64,000 nt of DNA from contig JAJEFO010000123.1 of NCBI GenBank assembly GCA_022820365.1, forward strand, positions 174,220-238,219, in the 5' to 3' direction. Origin of the DNA: Silicimonas sp. Its GTDB lineage: Bacteria; Pseudomonadota; Alphaproteobacteria; Rhodobacterales; Rhodobacteraceae. A model generated the notes under the pieces. The model made no database searches. It was not told where the DNA came from and saw nothing but the letters and a program-made list of their open reading frames with translations. Every line of letters starts with the position of its first letter. Position 1 is the stretch's first letter. Of the stretch, positions 34,814-44,811 are shown in pieces. A program made the translations under genes and the position numbers.

Positions 34814-37693
34814 TCACGGGGCAGGCGGCATTCCCGGAGCCCGCTCCGCATCGACTTCTCCGGCATCCGGCAACGGACGGACACAGACCAGGTGCCTGTC
34901 GCCCCAGACATTGTCGACTCGATTGACCGGCGGCCAGTACTTGTCGACGCGAAAGGCGCCGACCGGATAGCAGCCGGTCTCGCGCGAATACGGCCGGTCC
35001 CATTCGCCGACAAGATCCTCGACCGTGTGAGGCGCGCGCTTCAAGGGGCTGCTCGCGGCCTCAACACGTCCTTCCTCGATGTCGCGAATTTCTTCCCGCA
35101 TTTCCAGCATCGCATCGCAGAATCGGTCGAGTTCCGCCTTGGTCTCAGATTCGGTCGGCTCGACCATCAGGGTGCCCGCCACGGGCCAACTCATCGTCGG
35201 CGCGTGAAACCCGTTGTCGACCAGGCGCTTGGCAATGTCATCCACGGTCACGTCAGCGCTGTCCGCGAATGGCCGTGTGTCAAGAATGCACTCGTGCGCC
35301 ACCCGTCCCTTGCTGCCCCTGTAAAGGACGTTGAACGCGCCTTCGAGACGCTTCGCGACATAGTTCGCGTTGAGTATCGCGACGCGGGTCGCCTGCGTCA
35401 GGCCTTCATCCCCCATCATCAGCAGGTAGGCATAGGAGATGGCAAGAATGCCCGCCGAACCGTATGGTGCGCCCGAAACCGGTCCGGTGACCCCGCCCGC
35501 AATTGGGTGACCGGGCAGGAATTCAGCCAGATGGGCGCGCACGCCGATCGGCCCCATGCCCGGGCCGCCGCCGCCATGGGGGATGCAAAAGGTCTTGTGC
35601 AGGTTCAGGTGGCTTACGTCGCCGCCGATCTCTCCCGGCTTGGCAAGGCCGACCATCGCGTTGAGATTGGCGCCGTCCATGTACACCTGCCCGCCATGGT
35701 CGTGGGTGATCTGGCAGACCTCTCGCACTGATTCCTCGAATACGCCGTGCGTCGACGGATAGGTGATCATGCAGGCCGCCAGCCGGTCGCCGGCCGCCTC
35801 GGCATGCGCACGAAAGTCATCCAGGTCGATGTTGCCGTCGTCGAGCGACTTTACGACGACCACGTCCATGCCGCACATCTGCGCGCTTGCCGGATTCGTG
35901 CCATGCGCGGACCCGGGAATCAGGCAGACTCCTCGTTGCACGTCGCCGCGGGACTTGTGATAGGCCAGGATGGTGAGCAGCCCTGCATATTCGCCCTGCG
36001 CACCAGAGTTGGGCTGCATGGACATTGCGTCGTAGCCGGTGATCCGGCAAAGCCGCGCACCCAGATCCTCTATCATCCCGACATAGCCCTCGACCTGATC
36101 GGAGGGAACGAAGGGATGAATGTTGGCAAATCCGGCCCAGCTTACCGGCATCAATTCGGCCGCAGCGTTGAGCTTCATCGTGCAGCTCCCGAGCGGGATC
36201 ATTGCGCGGTCCAGTGCAAGATCACGGTCAGCCAGTCGGCGCATGTACCGCATCAATTCGGATTCGGCCCGGTTCATGTGGAACACGGGATGGGTCAGGT
36301 AGGCCGAGGTGCGGCAACACTCATCTGGAAACCGCGTGTAACCCGGCTCGAAATCGTTCAGGTCGTGATCGAGGCCGAAAGCGCGCCAAACCGTTTCCAG
36401 CACGTCCGCGCGAACGGTCTCGTCGAGCGAGATGCCGATCCCGGTTGTTCCGACCTTGCGAAAGTTGATCCTTTCTCCTCGCCCGGATTCAAGTATGGCC
36501 GCCTGCCGCTCGCCGACCTCGACGGTGATCGTGTCGAAGAAGAAATCTGGCGCGACCATGAAACCGCCCGCCTCGAGCCCCATGGCCAACCGCTCGGTGT
36601 TGCGGTGTATGCGCTGCGCAATGGCCTTGAGGCCCTCGGGTCCATGAAAGACCGCGTAGAAGCTTGCCATCACTGCAAGCAGCGCCTGCGCGGTGCAGAC
36701 GTTCGAAGTGGCCTTCTCGCGACGGATGTGCTGCTCGCGTGTCTGGAGCGCCAGCCGATAGGCGCTTCCGCCACGCGCATCGACGGACACGCCCACCAGG
36801 CGGCCTGGCATCGCGCGCTTGAAGGACTCCCGGCACGCCATGTAGGCAGCATGCGGCCCGCCAAAGCCCAAGGGCACGCCGAAACGCTGCGTCGAGCCGA
36901 CCGCGATGTCGGCGCCCATTGCGCCCGGCTCCTTGAGAAGCGTGAGCGCCAGCGGATCCGCGATCACGATTCCCACGGCATCGGCATTGCGCAACGCCGC
37001 GATCTCGCCCGAGAAGTCGCGAACATGCCCGAAGGTGCCCGGATACTGGAAGACGCCGGCAAAGACCCTGTCGGCCTCCATGTCCCCGGGCGCGCCGACG
37101 ATGCACTCGATGCCGAGCGGGGCCGCCCTGGTCTGCATGACCGCAATGTTTTGCGGATGGCAGTTCTCGTCGATGAAGAACGCGCCGGCCTTCGACTTGG
37201 CAACGCGCTGCGCCATCGTCATTGCCTCGGCCGCAGCGGTTGCTTCGTCGAGAAGCGAGGCGTTGGCGATGTCCAGGCCCGTCAGGTCACAGACCATGGT
37301 CTGGTAGTTGAGCAGCGCCTCGAGCCGTCCCTGGGAGATTTCGGGCTGGTAGGGCGTGTAAGCCGTGTACCATGCCGGATTCTCGAAGATGTTTCGCTGA
37401 ATCGCGGGTGGCGTGATCGTGCCGTAGTAGCCCTGCCCGATCAGCGTCGTGAATTCGTCGTTGCTCTCGGCAATCTCGCGCATCCGCCCGAGAAGCTCCC
37501 ACTCGGAAAGTGCCGGCTCGAACTCGAGCGGCTCTTCCTGCCGGATCGCCGCGGGAAGGGTCTGGTCGATCAGCTCGTCGAGCGAGGCAACGCCAATTGC
37601 CGACAGCATGGCTTCCATCTCTCCCGGGGACGGACCGATATGGCGCCGATTGGCAAAATCGTAGGGTCGATATTCAGTTGGCTTGAAATGCAT
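34814..37693 (-). CDS. gcvP: Glycine dehydrogenase (decarboxylating), P protein
   Basis: The PLP-dependent subunit of the glycine cleavage system, which decarboxylates glycine and transfers the aminomethyl group to lipoyl-GcvH. The 959-residue single-chain form has the N-terminal [26 protein letters not shown], and the PLP Lys in [21 protein letters not shown] near residue 700. ATG 37693 follows AAGGAGG at good spacing. It is the last gene of gcvT-gcvH-gcvP, under the tandem glycine riboswitch. Confidence 0.97.
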   Translation of the reverse strand: MHFKPTEYRPYDFANRRHIGPSPGEMEAMLSAIGVASLDELIDQTLPAAIRQEEPLEFEPALSEWELLGRMREIAESNDEFTTLIGQGYYGTITPPAIQRNIFENPAWYTAYTPYQPEISQGRLEALLNYQTMVCDLTGLDIANASLLDEATAAAEAMTMAQRVAKSKAGAFFIDENCHPQNIAVMQTRAAPLGIECIVGAPGDMEADRVFAGVFQYPGTFGHVRDFSGEIAALRNADAVGIVIADPLALTLLKEPGAMGADIAVGSTQRFGVPLGFGGPHAAYMACRESFKRAMPGRLVGVSVDARGGSAYRLALQTREQHIRREKATSNVCTAQALLAVMASFYAVFHGPEGLKAIAQRIHRNTERLAMGLEAGGFMVAPDFFFDTITVEVGERQAAILESGRGERINFRKVGTTGIGISLDETVRADVLETVWRAFGLDHDLNDFEPGYTRFPDECCRTSAYLTHPVFHMNRAESELMRYMRRLADRDLALDRAMIPLGSCTMKLNAAAELMPVSWAGFANIHPFVPSDQVEGYVGMIEDLGARLCRITGYDAMSMQPNSGAQGEYAGLLTILAYHKSRGDVQRGVCLIPGSAHGTNPASAQMCGMDVVVVKSLDDGNIDLDDFRAHAEAAGDRLAACMITYPSTHGVFEESVREVCQITHDHGGQVYMDGANLNAMVGLAKPGEIGGDVSHLNLHKTFCIPHGGGGPGMGPIGVRAHLAEFLPGHPIAGGVTGPVSGAPYGSAGILAISYAYLLMMGDEGLTQATRVAILNANYVAKRLEGAFNVLYRGSKGRVAHECILDTRPFADSADVTVDDIAKRLVDNGFHAPTMSWPVAGTLMVEPTESETKAELDRFCDAMLEMREEIRDIEEGRVEAASSPLKRAPHTVEDLVGEWDRPYSRETGCYPVGAFRVDKYWPPVNRVDNVWGDRHLVCVRPLPDAGEVDAERAPGMPPAP

Positions 37694-37749
37694 CCTGACC
37701 TCCTTGCGGGCAAGGCGCGGTGCCTGCCGTGTCCTGCCGGGCCGCAGCC

Positions 37750-38109
37750 CTAGGCGATCATTTCCTTGTATTCGTCTTCGCTCATCAATCCGTCGAGCTG
37801 ACTCAGATCGTCCACCTTCATCTTCATGAACCAGGCTGCTCCAAGTGGATCCGCGTTGACGAGACCCGGGGTGTCGACGAGCGCGTCGTTCACCTCGACG
37901 ATCTCGCCGTCGACCGGCGCCGTGATGTCGGACGCCGCCTTGACACTTTCGATGACGACCGCATCGTCGCCCGACGAAACCTGCGTTCCGGCTTCCGGGA
38001 GCTCGACAAACACGACGTCGCCAAGTTGTTCGGCCGCATGCTCGGTTATCCCGACCACGACCAGGTCGCCGTCAACGCGGAGCCACTCATGTTCCTCGGT
38101 GTATTTCAT
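37750..38109 (-). CDS. gcvH: Glycine cleavage system H protein
   Basis: The lipoyl carrier that shuttles the aminomethyl intermediate between P, T and L proteins. The 119-residue protein starts [11 protein letters not shown] and has the lipoylated Lys in [10 protein letters not shown] near residue 60, followed by the GEIVEVND hairpin. An ATG five codons upstream (38124) overlaps the gcvT stop, but the 38109 ATG sits at better distance from GAGGA and matches the family N-terminus. It lies between gcvT and gcvP in one operon. Confidence 0.96.
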   Translation of the reverse strand: MKYTEEHEWLRVDGDLVVVGITEHAAEQLGDVVFVELPEAGTQVSSGDDAVVIESVKAASDITAPVDGEIVEVNDALVDTPGLVNADPLGAAWFMKMKVDDLSQLDGLMSEDEYKEMIA

Positions 38110-38120
38110 GTCATCATTCC

Positions 38121-39239
38121 TCATCGCTTGAAGGTTGAGGGGCGGAACGGCATGTCAGCCACGGTCACGGGCATCCTCCTGCCCCTGACCTCGGCTTCCA
38201 GCACAGTACCGGTCCCGGAAAATTCTGTTTCTACATAGCCCATGGAGACAGGCCGTCCGAGCGAAGGGCCGAAACCTCCCGAAGTGACCTCTCCGACGGG
38301 GTCGTCCGAGCCCTCGCGGAAGATCCGCGCCGGGGCGCGGATCGGCGCGCGCCCGTCTGGCAGGATGCCCACCCGACGTCGCGGAGCGCCGGACTCCAGC
38401 TGCTCCATAATGCGCGACGCACCCGGAAAGCCGCCTTCCCGCTCTCCGCCACGACGCCTGGCCTTCTGTATCGCCCATTCAAGGGCGGCTTCGACCGGCG
38501 TCGTCGTTGTGTCGATGTCGGAGCCATACAGGCAAAGCCCCGCTTCCAGGCGAAGCGAATCCCTTGCTCCAAGGCCGGTCGGGATGACCGCGTCGCTTGC
38601 AAGCAGCTCCTCCGCCAAGTCCCGAGCCTTGGAGGACGGTACTGAAACCTCGTAGCCGTCCTCTCCGGTATAGCCCGACCGGGACACCCATAGTTCGATT
38701 CCATTCCAGTCCAGAGCGCTCGCGTCCATGAAGCGCATTTCCGCTACGCCCGGCACGAGCGCGGCCAGTACCGCCTCGGAGCCCGGTCCCTGAAGCGCAA
38801 GAAGCGCACGATCAGTGATCGGGGTCACGGAGCAACCGGAAAGTTTGTCTGCGAGGTGCGCGACGTCCTGTTCCTTCGTTGCCGCGTTCACAACCAGCAG
38901 CAGATCGTCGCCCCGGTTGGCGATCATCAGGTCATCAAGGATGCCGCCCGTCTCGCTGGTAAAGAGCCCGTACCGTTGCCGCCCCTCGGGAATCCCGAGA
39001 ACGGAAACCGGCACAAGCGCCTCAAGGGCCAGCTGGGCCTCTTCGAGCGAGTCGGCGGAAACCCGGACCTGACCCATATGGCTTACGTCGAAAAGCCCCG
39101 CCGATGTCCGGGTATGCAAGTGTTCCCAGAGCACGCCGTCATAGTATTGCACAGGCATCTCGTAACCAGCAAACGGCACCATCCTGGCGTCAAGATCGGT
39201 GTGAAGTTCGTGCAGCGGTGTCCGGTTCAGATTCGGCAT
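38121..39239 (-). CDS. gcvT: Aminomethyltransferase (glycine cleavage T protein)
   Basis: Transfers the one-carbon unit from the H-protein intermediate to tetrahydrofolate, releasing ammonia. The 372-residue protein begins [29 protein letters not shown] and has [13 protein letters not shown]. The folate-binding core contains [10 protein letters not shown], and [12 protein letters not shown] is followed by a C-terminal GCV_T_C barrel. ATG 39239 has GGGGA upstream. An open frame extending to 39290 would enter the riboswitch spacer and is not favoured. Confidence 0.96.
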   Translation of the reverse strand: MPNLNRTPLHELHTDLDARMVPFAGYEMPVQYYDGVLWEHLHTRTSAGLFDVSHMGQVRVSADSLEEAQLALEALVPVSVLGIPEGRQRYGLFTSETGGILDDLMIANRGDDLLLVVNAATKEQDVAHLADKLSGCSVTPITDRALLALQGPGSEAVLAALVPGVAEMRFMDASALDWNGIELWVSRSGYTGEDGYEVSVPSSKARDLAEELLASDAVIPTGLGARDSLRLEAGLCLYGSDIDTTTTPVEAALEWAIQKARRRGGEREGGFPGASRIMEQLESGAPRRRVGILPDGRAPIRAPARIFREGSDDPVGEVTSGGFGPSLGRPVSMGYVETEFSGTGTVLEAEVRGRRMPVTVADMPFRPSTFKR

Positions 39240-39310
39240 CGCGGTTCCCCACAGTCGGCCCGCGCAAACCGGCGAGCACCTCCCGGGCAATCACATTGCC
39301 CGTCACGTGC

Positions 39311-39463
39311 CCCCTCTGTCCATTTGCCTGAGATCGTTATCCCTTCGGCGCCCCGTGCCCGGGGTCTCTCCAGAAGCATTTCAACGCGACGGTCCTTTGG
39401 CCTGAGAGTTTACCGGGGCGGTTGCTCCTTCGGCACCGGGTCACACCCGGATTCTCCCGTCGC
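39311..39463 (-). promoter_or_regulatory. Tandem glycine riboswitch upstream of gcvTHP
   Basis: Two glycine aptamers in series on the minus strand. Aptamer 1 (39386-39463) is closed by a perfect P1 GCGACGG/CCGTCGC and contains GCCGAAGGAGCAA and AACTCTCAGGCCAAAGGACCG. Aptamer 2 (about 39311-39378) has TCTGGAGAG, GCCGAAGGG and ATCTCAGGCAAATGGACAGAGG. The linker is short. About 70 nt separate aptamer 2 from the gcvT start. Glycine binding should turn on expression of the cleavage system, as in known gcvT riboswitches. Confidence 0.93.
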
Positions 39464-39537
39464 GTCTCCTTGAATCAACCTATAGGCTGCACTGCCCCGC
39501 TCTGGCAAGCCCCCGTTTCCCGAACTAAATTGCATGC

Positions 39538-40107
39538 ATGACGCATTCGTACGTGTTCGGTTACGGCTCGCTCGTGAACCGGCATACCCACGACTACCGC
39601 GATGCGAGGAAGGCGCGGATTTCCGGCTGGCGGCGCGCATGGCGACATCTGGAGGGGCGGGCGGCCGCCTTGCTGACGGTCATCAAGGATCGCCAGTCCC
39701 AAATCGACGGCCTGATTGCGCCCGTGCCGGCCGCGGAATGGGAGGCGCTCGACCTGCGCGAACAAAACTACCTGAAAGCCAAGGCTGACAACGTCGAACA
39801 CATGTTGCCGCAAAATCCTGAAATCCACATCTATCACGCACCGGACTGGATGCACCGTCCCGCCCAGTCCATGATGCCAATTGCGCTCTCGTATCTTGAC
39901 GTGGTGGTGCAAGGCTATCAGGCGGAATTCGGCGAGGCGGGCGTGGCGCGATTCTTCGAGACTACCGATGGCTGGGATGCGCCGGTCCTGAACGATCGCG
40001 ACGCCCCGATTTACCGGCGCCATCGCCCGTCAAGCGCAAAGGAGCGCCGCCTGGTCTCCGATCACCTCTCGGCGCTGGGAACCAGAATAGAAATGCGCCA
40101 ACCCTGA
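39538..40107 (+). CDS. Gamma-glutamylcyclotransferase-like (GGCT/AIG2) family protein
   Basis: A 189-residue GGCT-fold protein. It has the substrate-binding loop YVFGYGSLVNR at the N-terminus and a Glu in LDLREQNYLKAK that corresponds to the family's catalytic acid. Such proteins release 5-oxoproline from gamma-glutamyl substrates or act on other gamma-glutamyl amines. Two ATGs lie close together in different frames; the one at 39538 gives the conserved N-terminus. The ribosome binding site is weak. It is divergent from the riboswitch-gcv operon across 74 bp. Confidence 0.82.
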   Translation: MTHSYVFGYGSLVNRHTHDYRDARKARISGWRRAWRHLEGRAAALLTVIKDRQSQIDGLIAPVPAAEWEALDLREQNYLKAKADNVEHMLPQNPEIHIYHAPDWMHRPAQSMMPIALSYLDVVVQGYQAEFGEAGVARFFETTDGWDAPVLNDRDAPIYRRHRPSSAKERRLVSDHLSALGTRIEMRQP

Positions 40108-40223
40108 CAGCTTTTAACGCTGAATGCTGCCTGCCGCATATCGCATCAAGGTACGGCCGACATCACGTCGCGGTTTGGCTGTCCTGGAATTTGTTTGTGT
40201 TGCCTCGTGTCACCCCTGCCCGG

Positions 40224-41669
40224 TCAAGCCCTCCGGACAATCCTGAGACACGCGCGAAGTCCGCCTGGAGAGTCCTCAAACGAAAGAGTTCCACCGTGCA
40301 GCTTGGCGATTGCCGAGACGATTGTCAGGCCCAGCCCAAAGCCACTGATGGAAGTCACGTTGCTCCCTCTTTGAAAGGGGGCCATCAATTTCTCCAATTC
40401 CTCTGCTGAAGTGCTGGCCCCTTCGTCATCGACCGTGATGGTGGCATTGTCGGCGTCCGCATCGAGCCCAACGGTAGCCCGCCGCCCGTACTTGAGCGCG
40501 TTGTCCACAAGGTTGGTGATGGCCCGTTGCAATGCCACCGGTCGCCCCGTGATAATGATCTGACGGTCACCGCTGACGAATCCCTTTCCTTGGCGCGACA
40601 TGAAAACAGAGCTCGCACCGCGCACGACAACATCTTCGGTTTGACGAAATGTCACCGGACGTTCCATGTCCTGGTAGTCGGCCACGATCGCCTCGATCAG
40701 CGAATTGAGCGACAGTTTGCGTGGCGGCTCGGCGTTCATTTCGGCATGCGTATAGGTCAGGACGCTTTCGATAATGCCGGTCATCTTGTCGATTTCGGCC
40801 TCAAGCCTTTCGCGAAGCTCGCTGTCCTCGATCAAGGCCGCCCTGAGGCGCAATCGCGTGGCGGGCGCGCCGAGGTCATGGCTTACACCGGACAACACGG
40901 CCGCTCTTTCTTGCAACTGGCTGCGTTCGACCTCCAGGTAGGTGTTCAGCGCATCGACGATCTTCTGCAATTCTTTGGGGCCTTCGGCCTCGTAGCTCTC
41001 CGGACCGCCCAGTGCCCTGCGGCCTCGCAGGCGTTCGGCGAAATCCGTGAACGCCGATGAAATGTTGAGAGCGGAGGTGACCAGGATCGCCAACGCAATC
41101 AGTGCAATGAGTGCGGCCAGGACTCTTCTGTCCGAGGGCGCGGCACCGCATCCCCAAACGGACGTGCCGTCGATCTGCACCCAGTGTGCTTCGTCAATCT
41201 GGGCCAGAACAAGGGGGTCGCTGCAGAAGGAAGCAAGCAGGCGCGCCAGGTCACCGGTCGCTGATTGCGCCGTCTTGCCGATCTGGGGCGGCAGATTGGC
41301 AAGCGGATACACAAGATCCGCCGAAAGGACGACAAAGTCGAGTCTCTTGCTGTCCAGCGGATTCTCGCTGCCTGCGGTGATCGGCACGTTGGTTACGAAA
41401 ACGGGCTTGGGTGCGCCAGGCAGCTGGCGGAATTCGCCGGCATCGGCAAGTTGCTGATCGCGGGGCGAAAGCGGCCGGATTGAGTAGCCGCTTTCCTTGT
41501 TCGATCCGCGCAGCAAGTCACCATGCAAAACGACGCCAGCTGAAAATGCCCGGTCTAGATGCGCACGCCAGGCGTTGACGGATTGCATCCAGATCCACAT
41601 CGAAATCAGGCCTGCGGCGAATGCAGTGAGGACCAGACCGGTTCCCAGGGTTCGCAGGCTGCTGCTCAA
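40224..41669 (-). CDS. Sensor histidine kinase, probably of the sugar-responsive GtrS type
   Basis: Membrane sensor of a two-component system, 481 residues. TM1 at about residues 10-30, a periplasmic region to about 180 with a Cys pair, TM2 at about 183-204, a HAMP-like linker, then SGVSHDLGAP with the phosphoacceptor His264 (Gly where most kinases have Arg). The HATPase domain has LVDNALKYG, DDEGAS and GFGLGLTIV. ATG overlaps the regulator stop (ATGA). Being divergent from a glucose-type importer, it resembles the GtrS-GltR arrangement of pseudomonads; ligand specificity is inferred from context only. Confidence 0.9.
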   Translation of the reverse strand: MSSSLRTLGTGLVLTAFAAGLISMWIWMQSVNAWRAHLDRAFSAGVVLHGDLLRGSNKESGYSIRPLSPRDQQLADAGEFRQLPGAPKPVFVTNVPITAGSENPLDSKRLDFVVLSADLVYPLANLPPQIGKTAQSATGDLARLLASFCSDPLVLAQIDEAHWVQIDGTSVWGCGAAPSDRRVLAALIALIALAILVTSALNISSAFTDFAERLRGRRALGGPESYEAEGPKELQKIVDALNTYLEVERSQLQERAAVLSGVSHDLGAPATRLRLRAALIEDSELRERLEAEIDKMTGIIESVLTYTHAEMNAEPPRKLSLNSLIEAIVADYQDMERPVTFRQTEDVVVRGASSVFMSRQGKGFVSGDRQIIITGRPVALQRAITNLVDNALKYGRRATVGLDADADNATITVDDEGASTSAEELEKLMAPFQRGSNVTSISGFGLGLTIVSAIAKLHGGTLSFEDSPGGLRACLRIVRRA

Positions 41670-42403
41670 GTATCTGATTCCGTCACGTCTACGGAGAAGA
41701 TATAGCCGGTGCCTCGTTCTGTTTTCAGGATTCTTGGATCCTTCGGATCGGCCTCAATCTTCGAACGCAGCCTGGCGACAAGCATGTCGATCGAACGTCC
41801 GACCTTGTCCTGGGACTGTGCAGCATCGCCGGCAACGTCCAGCGCTTCCGCGATTTCCTCGCGCGTCAATGGAATATGCTGGTTGGCCAGCAAGGTTTGC
41901 AACAGTGCCATTTCGCGCCGGGACAGCGCAACCTGAACACCTGCCGGAGAAAGAACGACATTGCGCTTTGCGTCATAGGTCCAGCCCGAGAACCTGTACG
42001 TCTTGGTGTTGCGCCGGTGGACCAGGGAAGATGACCGTCGGGCTCTGGACAGGACCGCCTTTACCCGCGCCAGCAGCAGTTTCGGATTGAACGGCTTGAC
42101 GATGTAGTCGTCCGCGCCGACCTCATAGCCGGCCATCCTTTGGTTGTCGGCAGAAAGCGCCGAGACGATGATCACCGGAACGTCCTGCTCCGTGCGAAGC
42201 CTTCGGCAGATGTCCAGCCCGTTCTCGTCTCCGAGCATGACATCAAGCAGGATCAAGTCGATTCGACCGGCCTCCAGGTGCCTGCTTATCTCGAATTCAG
42301 CGGCTGCAGGCAGAGCGATGGACCCGTTCTGCCTGAGAAACTGCGTCATCATGTTGCGCATTTCGGGATCGTCATCGACGACCAGTATTCTGGGAATCGT
42401 CAC
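41666..42403 (-). CDS. OmpR-family response regulator (GltR-like by context)
   Basis: A DNA-binding response regulator of 245 residues. The receiver has VVDDDPEM, the phosphoacceptor Asp54 in LILLDVML, VSALS and the switch Lys in YIVKPF. The C-terminal winged helix has LSRREMALLQTLL, VGRSIDMLVARLRSKIE and TERGTGYIF. GTG 42403 is preferred because GGGAGAG lies about 7 bp upstream; an ATG at 42418 has no such signal. It is coupled to the sensor kinase and probably binds the phased GTAAC repeats at 42455-42499. Confidence 0.93.
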   Translation of the reverse strand: MTIPRILVVDDDPEMRNMMTQFLRQNGSIALPAAAEFEISRHLEAGRIDLILLDVMLGDENGLDICRRLRTEQDVPVIIVSALSADNQRMAGYEVGADDYIVKPFNPKLLLARVKAVLSRARRSSSLVHRRNTKTYRFSGWTYDAKRNVVLSPAGVQVALSRREMALLQTLLANQHIPLTREEIAEALDVAGDAAQSQDKVGRSIDMLVARLRSKIEADPKDPRILKTERGTGYIFSVDVTESDT

Positions 42404-42454
42404 GCCAAGCTCTCCCATGAAGTCCGGATCCGTGACTTGCCTGAGCCGGTTTAT

Positions 42455-42499
42455 GTAACATCATGCAACAGAATCGAGCGCTAGGTAACAACGTGTAAC
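42455..42499. promoter_or_regulatory. Phased GTAAC direct repeats between the two-component and sugar-transport operons
   Basis: GTAAC occurs at 42455, 42485 and 42495, and GCAAC at 42465; all four fall on a 10-bp register (one position of five is unoccupied). Read as pairs they give GTAACATCATGCAAC and GTAACAACGTGTAAC, 30 bp apart. Tandem direct repeats one helical turn apart are the usual sites of OmpR/PhoB regulators. The 222-bp gap serves both divergent operons. Confidence 0.7.
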
Positions 42500-42625
42500 G
42501 GACAGGGAAAAAAACTTGCTCCGTGGTCGAAAAAGCGAACCCTTGCGGATTGAACCGCTCGGACCCGCACCTAGAAGATCCACTTATCTGGCCGCAATCG
42601 CGGCATCTTTTAGGGAGGAAGCAAA

Positions 42626-43870
42626 ATGAAATCCCATGTTTTTGGCGCCGTTTCGGGACTTGCCCTGGTCGCATCAAGCGCGGCCTACGCAGGCCCTGAA
42701 GCCGAAGTGCTTCACTGGTGGACGTCCGGTGGCGAAGCAAAATCCGTAGCCGTTCTGCAGGAAGAATTCGCTGCAAATGGCGGCTCCTGGACCGACATGC
42801 CCGTTGCCGGCGGCGGCGGTGACGCAGCCATGACCGCACTTCGAGCGCGTGTCTTGTCTGGCAATGCACCGACAGCCGTTCAGCTGAAGGGTCCGGCAAT
42901 TCAGGAGTGGTACGAAGAGGGTGTGCTTGCCGACATATCTGCAGTTGCAGAGGCCGAAGGCTGGGCAGATGTCTTACCTGCCTCCATTGCCGGCCACATG
43001 ATGTGCGAAGGCACCTGGTGCGCAGCGCCGGTCAATGTGCACCGCGTGGACTGGATCTGGGCCAATGCAGACGTACTCGAGGCAAACGGCATTGCGATGC
43101 CGTCTTCGTGGGACGAGTTCAATGCCGCGGCCCAAAAACTCCAGGCTGCAGGCATCATTCCTCTGGCCCATGGCGGTCAGGCTTGGCAGGACGCCACAGT
43201 CTTTGAAGCAGTGGCGCTTGGCATCCTGGGCGCGGACGGGTTCCACAAGGCCTTCGTCGAACTCGACGAGGCCACGCTCAAGTCCGACGGGATGAAGTCG
43301 GTGTTTGACCAGATGCGCACCCTGCGCGGATTCGTTGACCCGAACTTCCCCGGACGCGACTGGAATCTCGCAACCGCGATGGTGATGAACGGCGAAGCTG
43401 CGTTTCAGATCATGGGCGATTGGGCCAAGGGCGAATTCCTGGCCGCCGGCAAGGCGCCAGGAGAAGATTTCCTTTGCGCCTCGACGCCAGGCGACGGTTT
43501 CCTTTACAACGTTGACAGCTTCGCGATGTTCGCCGTTGACGGCTCTGACAAGATGGCTGGACAACAGCTGCTGGCCAAGCTGATCGTCGGCAAGAACTTC
43601 CAGAAGGTGTTCAACCTCAACAAGGGGTCCATCCCGGCGCGCGTCGACGTCGCACTGGATGAGTTTGACAGCTGCGCCCACTTGTCGGCAAGCGACATGG
43701 CCGCGTCCAATGAAGGCGGCTCCCTTCTGCCAAGCTATGCCCACGGCATGGCGCTGCGCGGTGCCCAGGCAGGTGCGATCACTGATGTCGTGACTGCCCA
43801 CTTCAACTCTGACATGTCGTCTGAAGATGCCGTTCAGCAACTGGCAACGGCAGTTGCAAACAGCATGTGA
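42626..43870 (+). CDS. Glucose/hexose ABC transporter substrate-binding protein (GtsA-like)
   Basis: Periplasmic receptor of a CUT1 sugar importer, 414 residues. The signal peptide runs to about residue 22 (SSAAYA-GP). The mature start EAEVLHWWTSGGEAKSV, the VAGGGGDAAMTALRARVLSGN block and APVNVHRVDWIWAN closely match the glucose/mannose-binding GtsA group as I know it. ATG 42626 has GGGAGGAAG upstream. A strong stem-loop follows the gene. The high match to the glucose group makes glucose the leading candidate, with other hexoses possible. Confidence 0.9.
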   Translation: MKSHVFGAVSGLALVASSAAYAGPEAEVLHWWTSGGEAKSVAVLQEEFAANGGSWTDMPVAGGGGDAAMTALRARVLSGNAPTAVQLKGPAIQEWYEEGVLADISAVAEAEGWADVLPASIAGHMMCEGTWCAAPVNVHRVDWIWANADVLEANGIAMPSSWDEFNAAAQKLQAAGIIPLAHGGQAWQDATVFEAVALGILGADGFHKAFVELDEATLKSDGMKSVFDQMRTLRGFVDPNFPGRDWNLATAMVMNGEAAFQIMGDWAKGEFLAAGKAPGEDFLCASTPGDGFLYNVDSFAMFAVDGSDKMAGQQLLAKLIVGKNFQKVFNLNKGSIPARVDVALDEFDSCAHLSASDMAASNEGGSLLPSYAHGMALRGAQAGAITDVVTAHFNSDMSSEDAVQQLATAVANSM

Positions 43871-43885
43871 TCAACTGCATGACGG

Positions 43886-43912
43886 CTCCGCCGCGGTTTT
43901 CCCGCGGCGGAG
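43886..43912 (+). promoter_or_regulatory. 11-bp perfect stem-loop between binding-protein and permease genes
   Basis: CTCCGCCGCGG and CCGCGGCGGAG form an 11-bp perfect stem with loop TTTTC, 16 bp after the binding-protein stop and 24 bp before the permease start. There is no distal T-run, so it likely protects the upstream mRNA segment or partly terminates, raising the receptor-to-permease ratio. Confidence 0.65.
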
Positions 43913-43935
43913 TTCCGAACGTAGGGATCCAGTTC

Positions 43936-44811
43936 ATGACCAAGTGGCTTGAAGACCATCTGCCCAAGCTGATGCTTGCGCCGTCATTCGTGGCAGTTCT
44001 TGTGTTCGTGTACGGGTTCATTGCGTGGACAGCCTGGGTATCCCTGACCAGATCTCGTCTGCTGCCGAAATACGAGATCGAGGGGCTCATTCAGTACGAA
44101 AGACTGTTTGCCTCGCCTCGCTGGGACACTGCGCTGAACAACCTCTATATCTTCGGGGCGCTCTTCATCGTCATTGCAATGGCCCTTGGGCTCTTGATGG
44201 CCATCCTGCTGGACCAGAACATCCGAACCGAAGGTGCGATCCGCACGATCTATCTGTACCCGATGGCGCTCTCGATGATCGTCACGGGGACGGCCTGGAA
44301 ATGGATACTCAACCCTGGCCTTGGGCTGGAGGCAATGGTCAAGGGCTGGGGTTTCGAGCGCTTCTCGTTCAACTGGATCGTAGACCCGGACATGGCAATT
44401 TACACCGTCGTGATCGCGGCCCTTTGGCAGAGTTCGGGATTCGTGATGGCGCTCTTTCTGGCCGGCCTGAGATCGGTCGACGGCGAGATCATCAAGGCCG
44501 CGCAGGTGGACGGAATACCGACTTGGCGCATCTACACGGCAATCATCATTCCATCGATGGCGCCGATCTTCCTGTCCGCATTCATCGTGCTGGCGCACCT
44601 GGCGATCAAGAGTTTTGACCTCGTGATCGCACTGACCGGCGGCGGGCCGGGATTCGCCACGGACCTTCCCGCGACCTACATGTACGCAATGGCGTTTTCA
44701 CGCGGCGACATCGGGCAAGCAGCGAGTTCCGCCATGGTCATGATGGCCGTCGTCTTCGCCATAGTCGTTCCTTATCTCTACTCTGAACTGAGATCCCAAA
44801 AGGATGACTGA
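43936..44811 (+). CDS. Sugar ABC transporter permease (GtsB/MalF type)
   Basis: Inner-membrane subunit, 291 residues, with six hydrophobic segments starting at LMLAPSFVAVLVFVYGF. The EAA loop IKAAQVDGIPTWRIYTAIIIP near residue 200 docks to the ATPase. ATG 43936 is preferred over an earlier in-frame start at 43867 that would run through the stem-loop; AGGGATC lies upstream. The C-terminus overlaps the next permease start by 8 bp, so the two are coupled. Confidence 0.93.
   Translation: MTKWLEDHLPKLMLAPSFVAVLVFVYGFIAWTAWVSLTRSRLLPKYEIEGLIQYERLFASPRWDTALNNLYIFGALFIVIAMALGLLMAILLDQNIRTEGAIRTIYLYPMALSMIVTGTAWKWILNPGLGLEAMVKGWGFERFSFNWIVDPDMAIYTVVIAALWQSSGFVMALFLAGLRSVDGEIIKAAQVDGIPTWRIYTAIIIPSMAPIFLSAFIVLAHLAIKSFDLVIALTGGGPGFATDLPATYMYAMAFSRGDIGQAASSAMVMMAVVFAIVVPYLYSELRSQKDD

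Noticed and set aside
35747..37753. 668-codon plus-strand frame opposite gcvP
   Set aside because: Antisense shadow of a highly conserved gene in GC-rich DNA.
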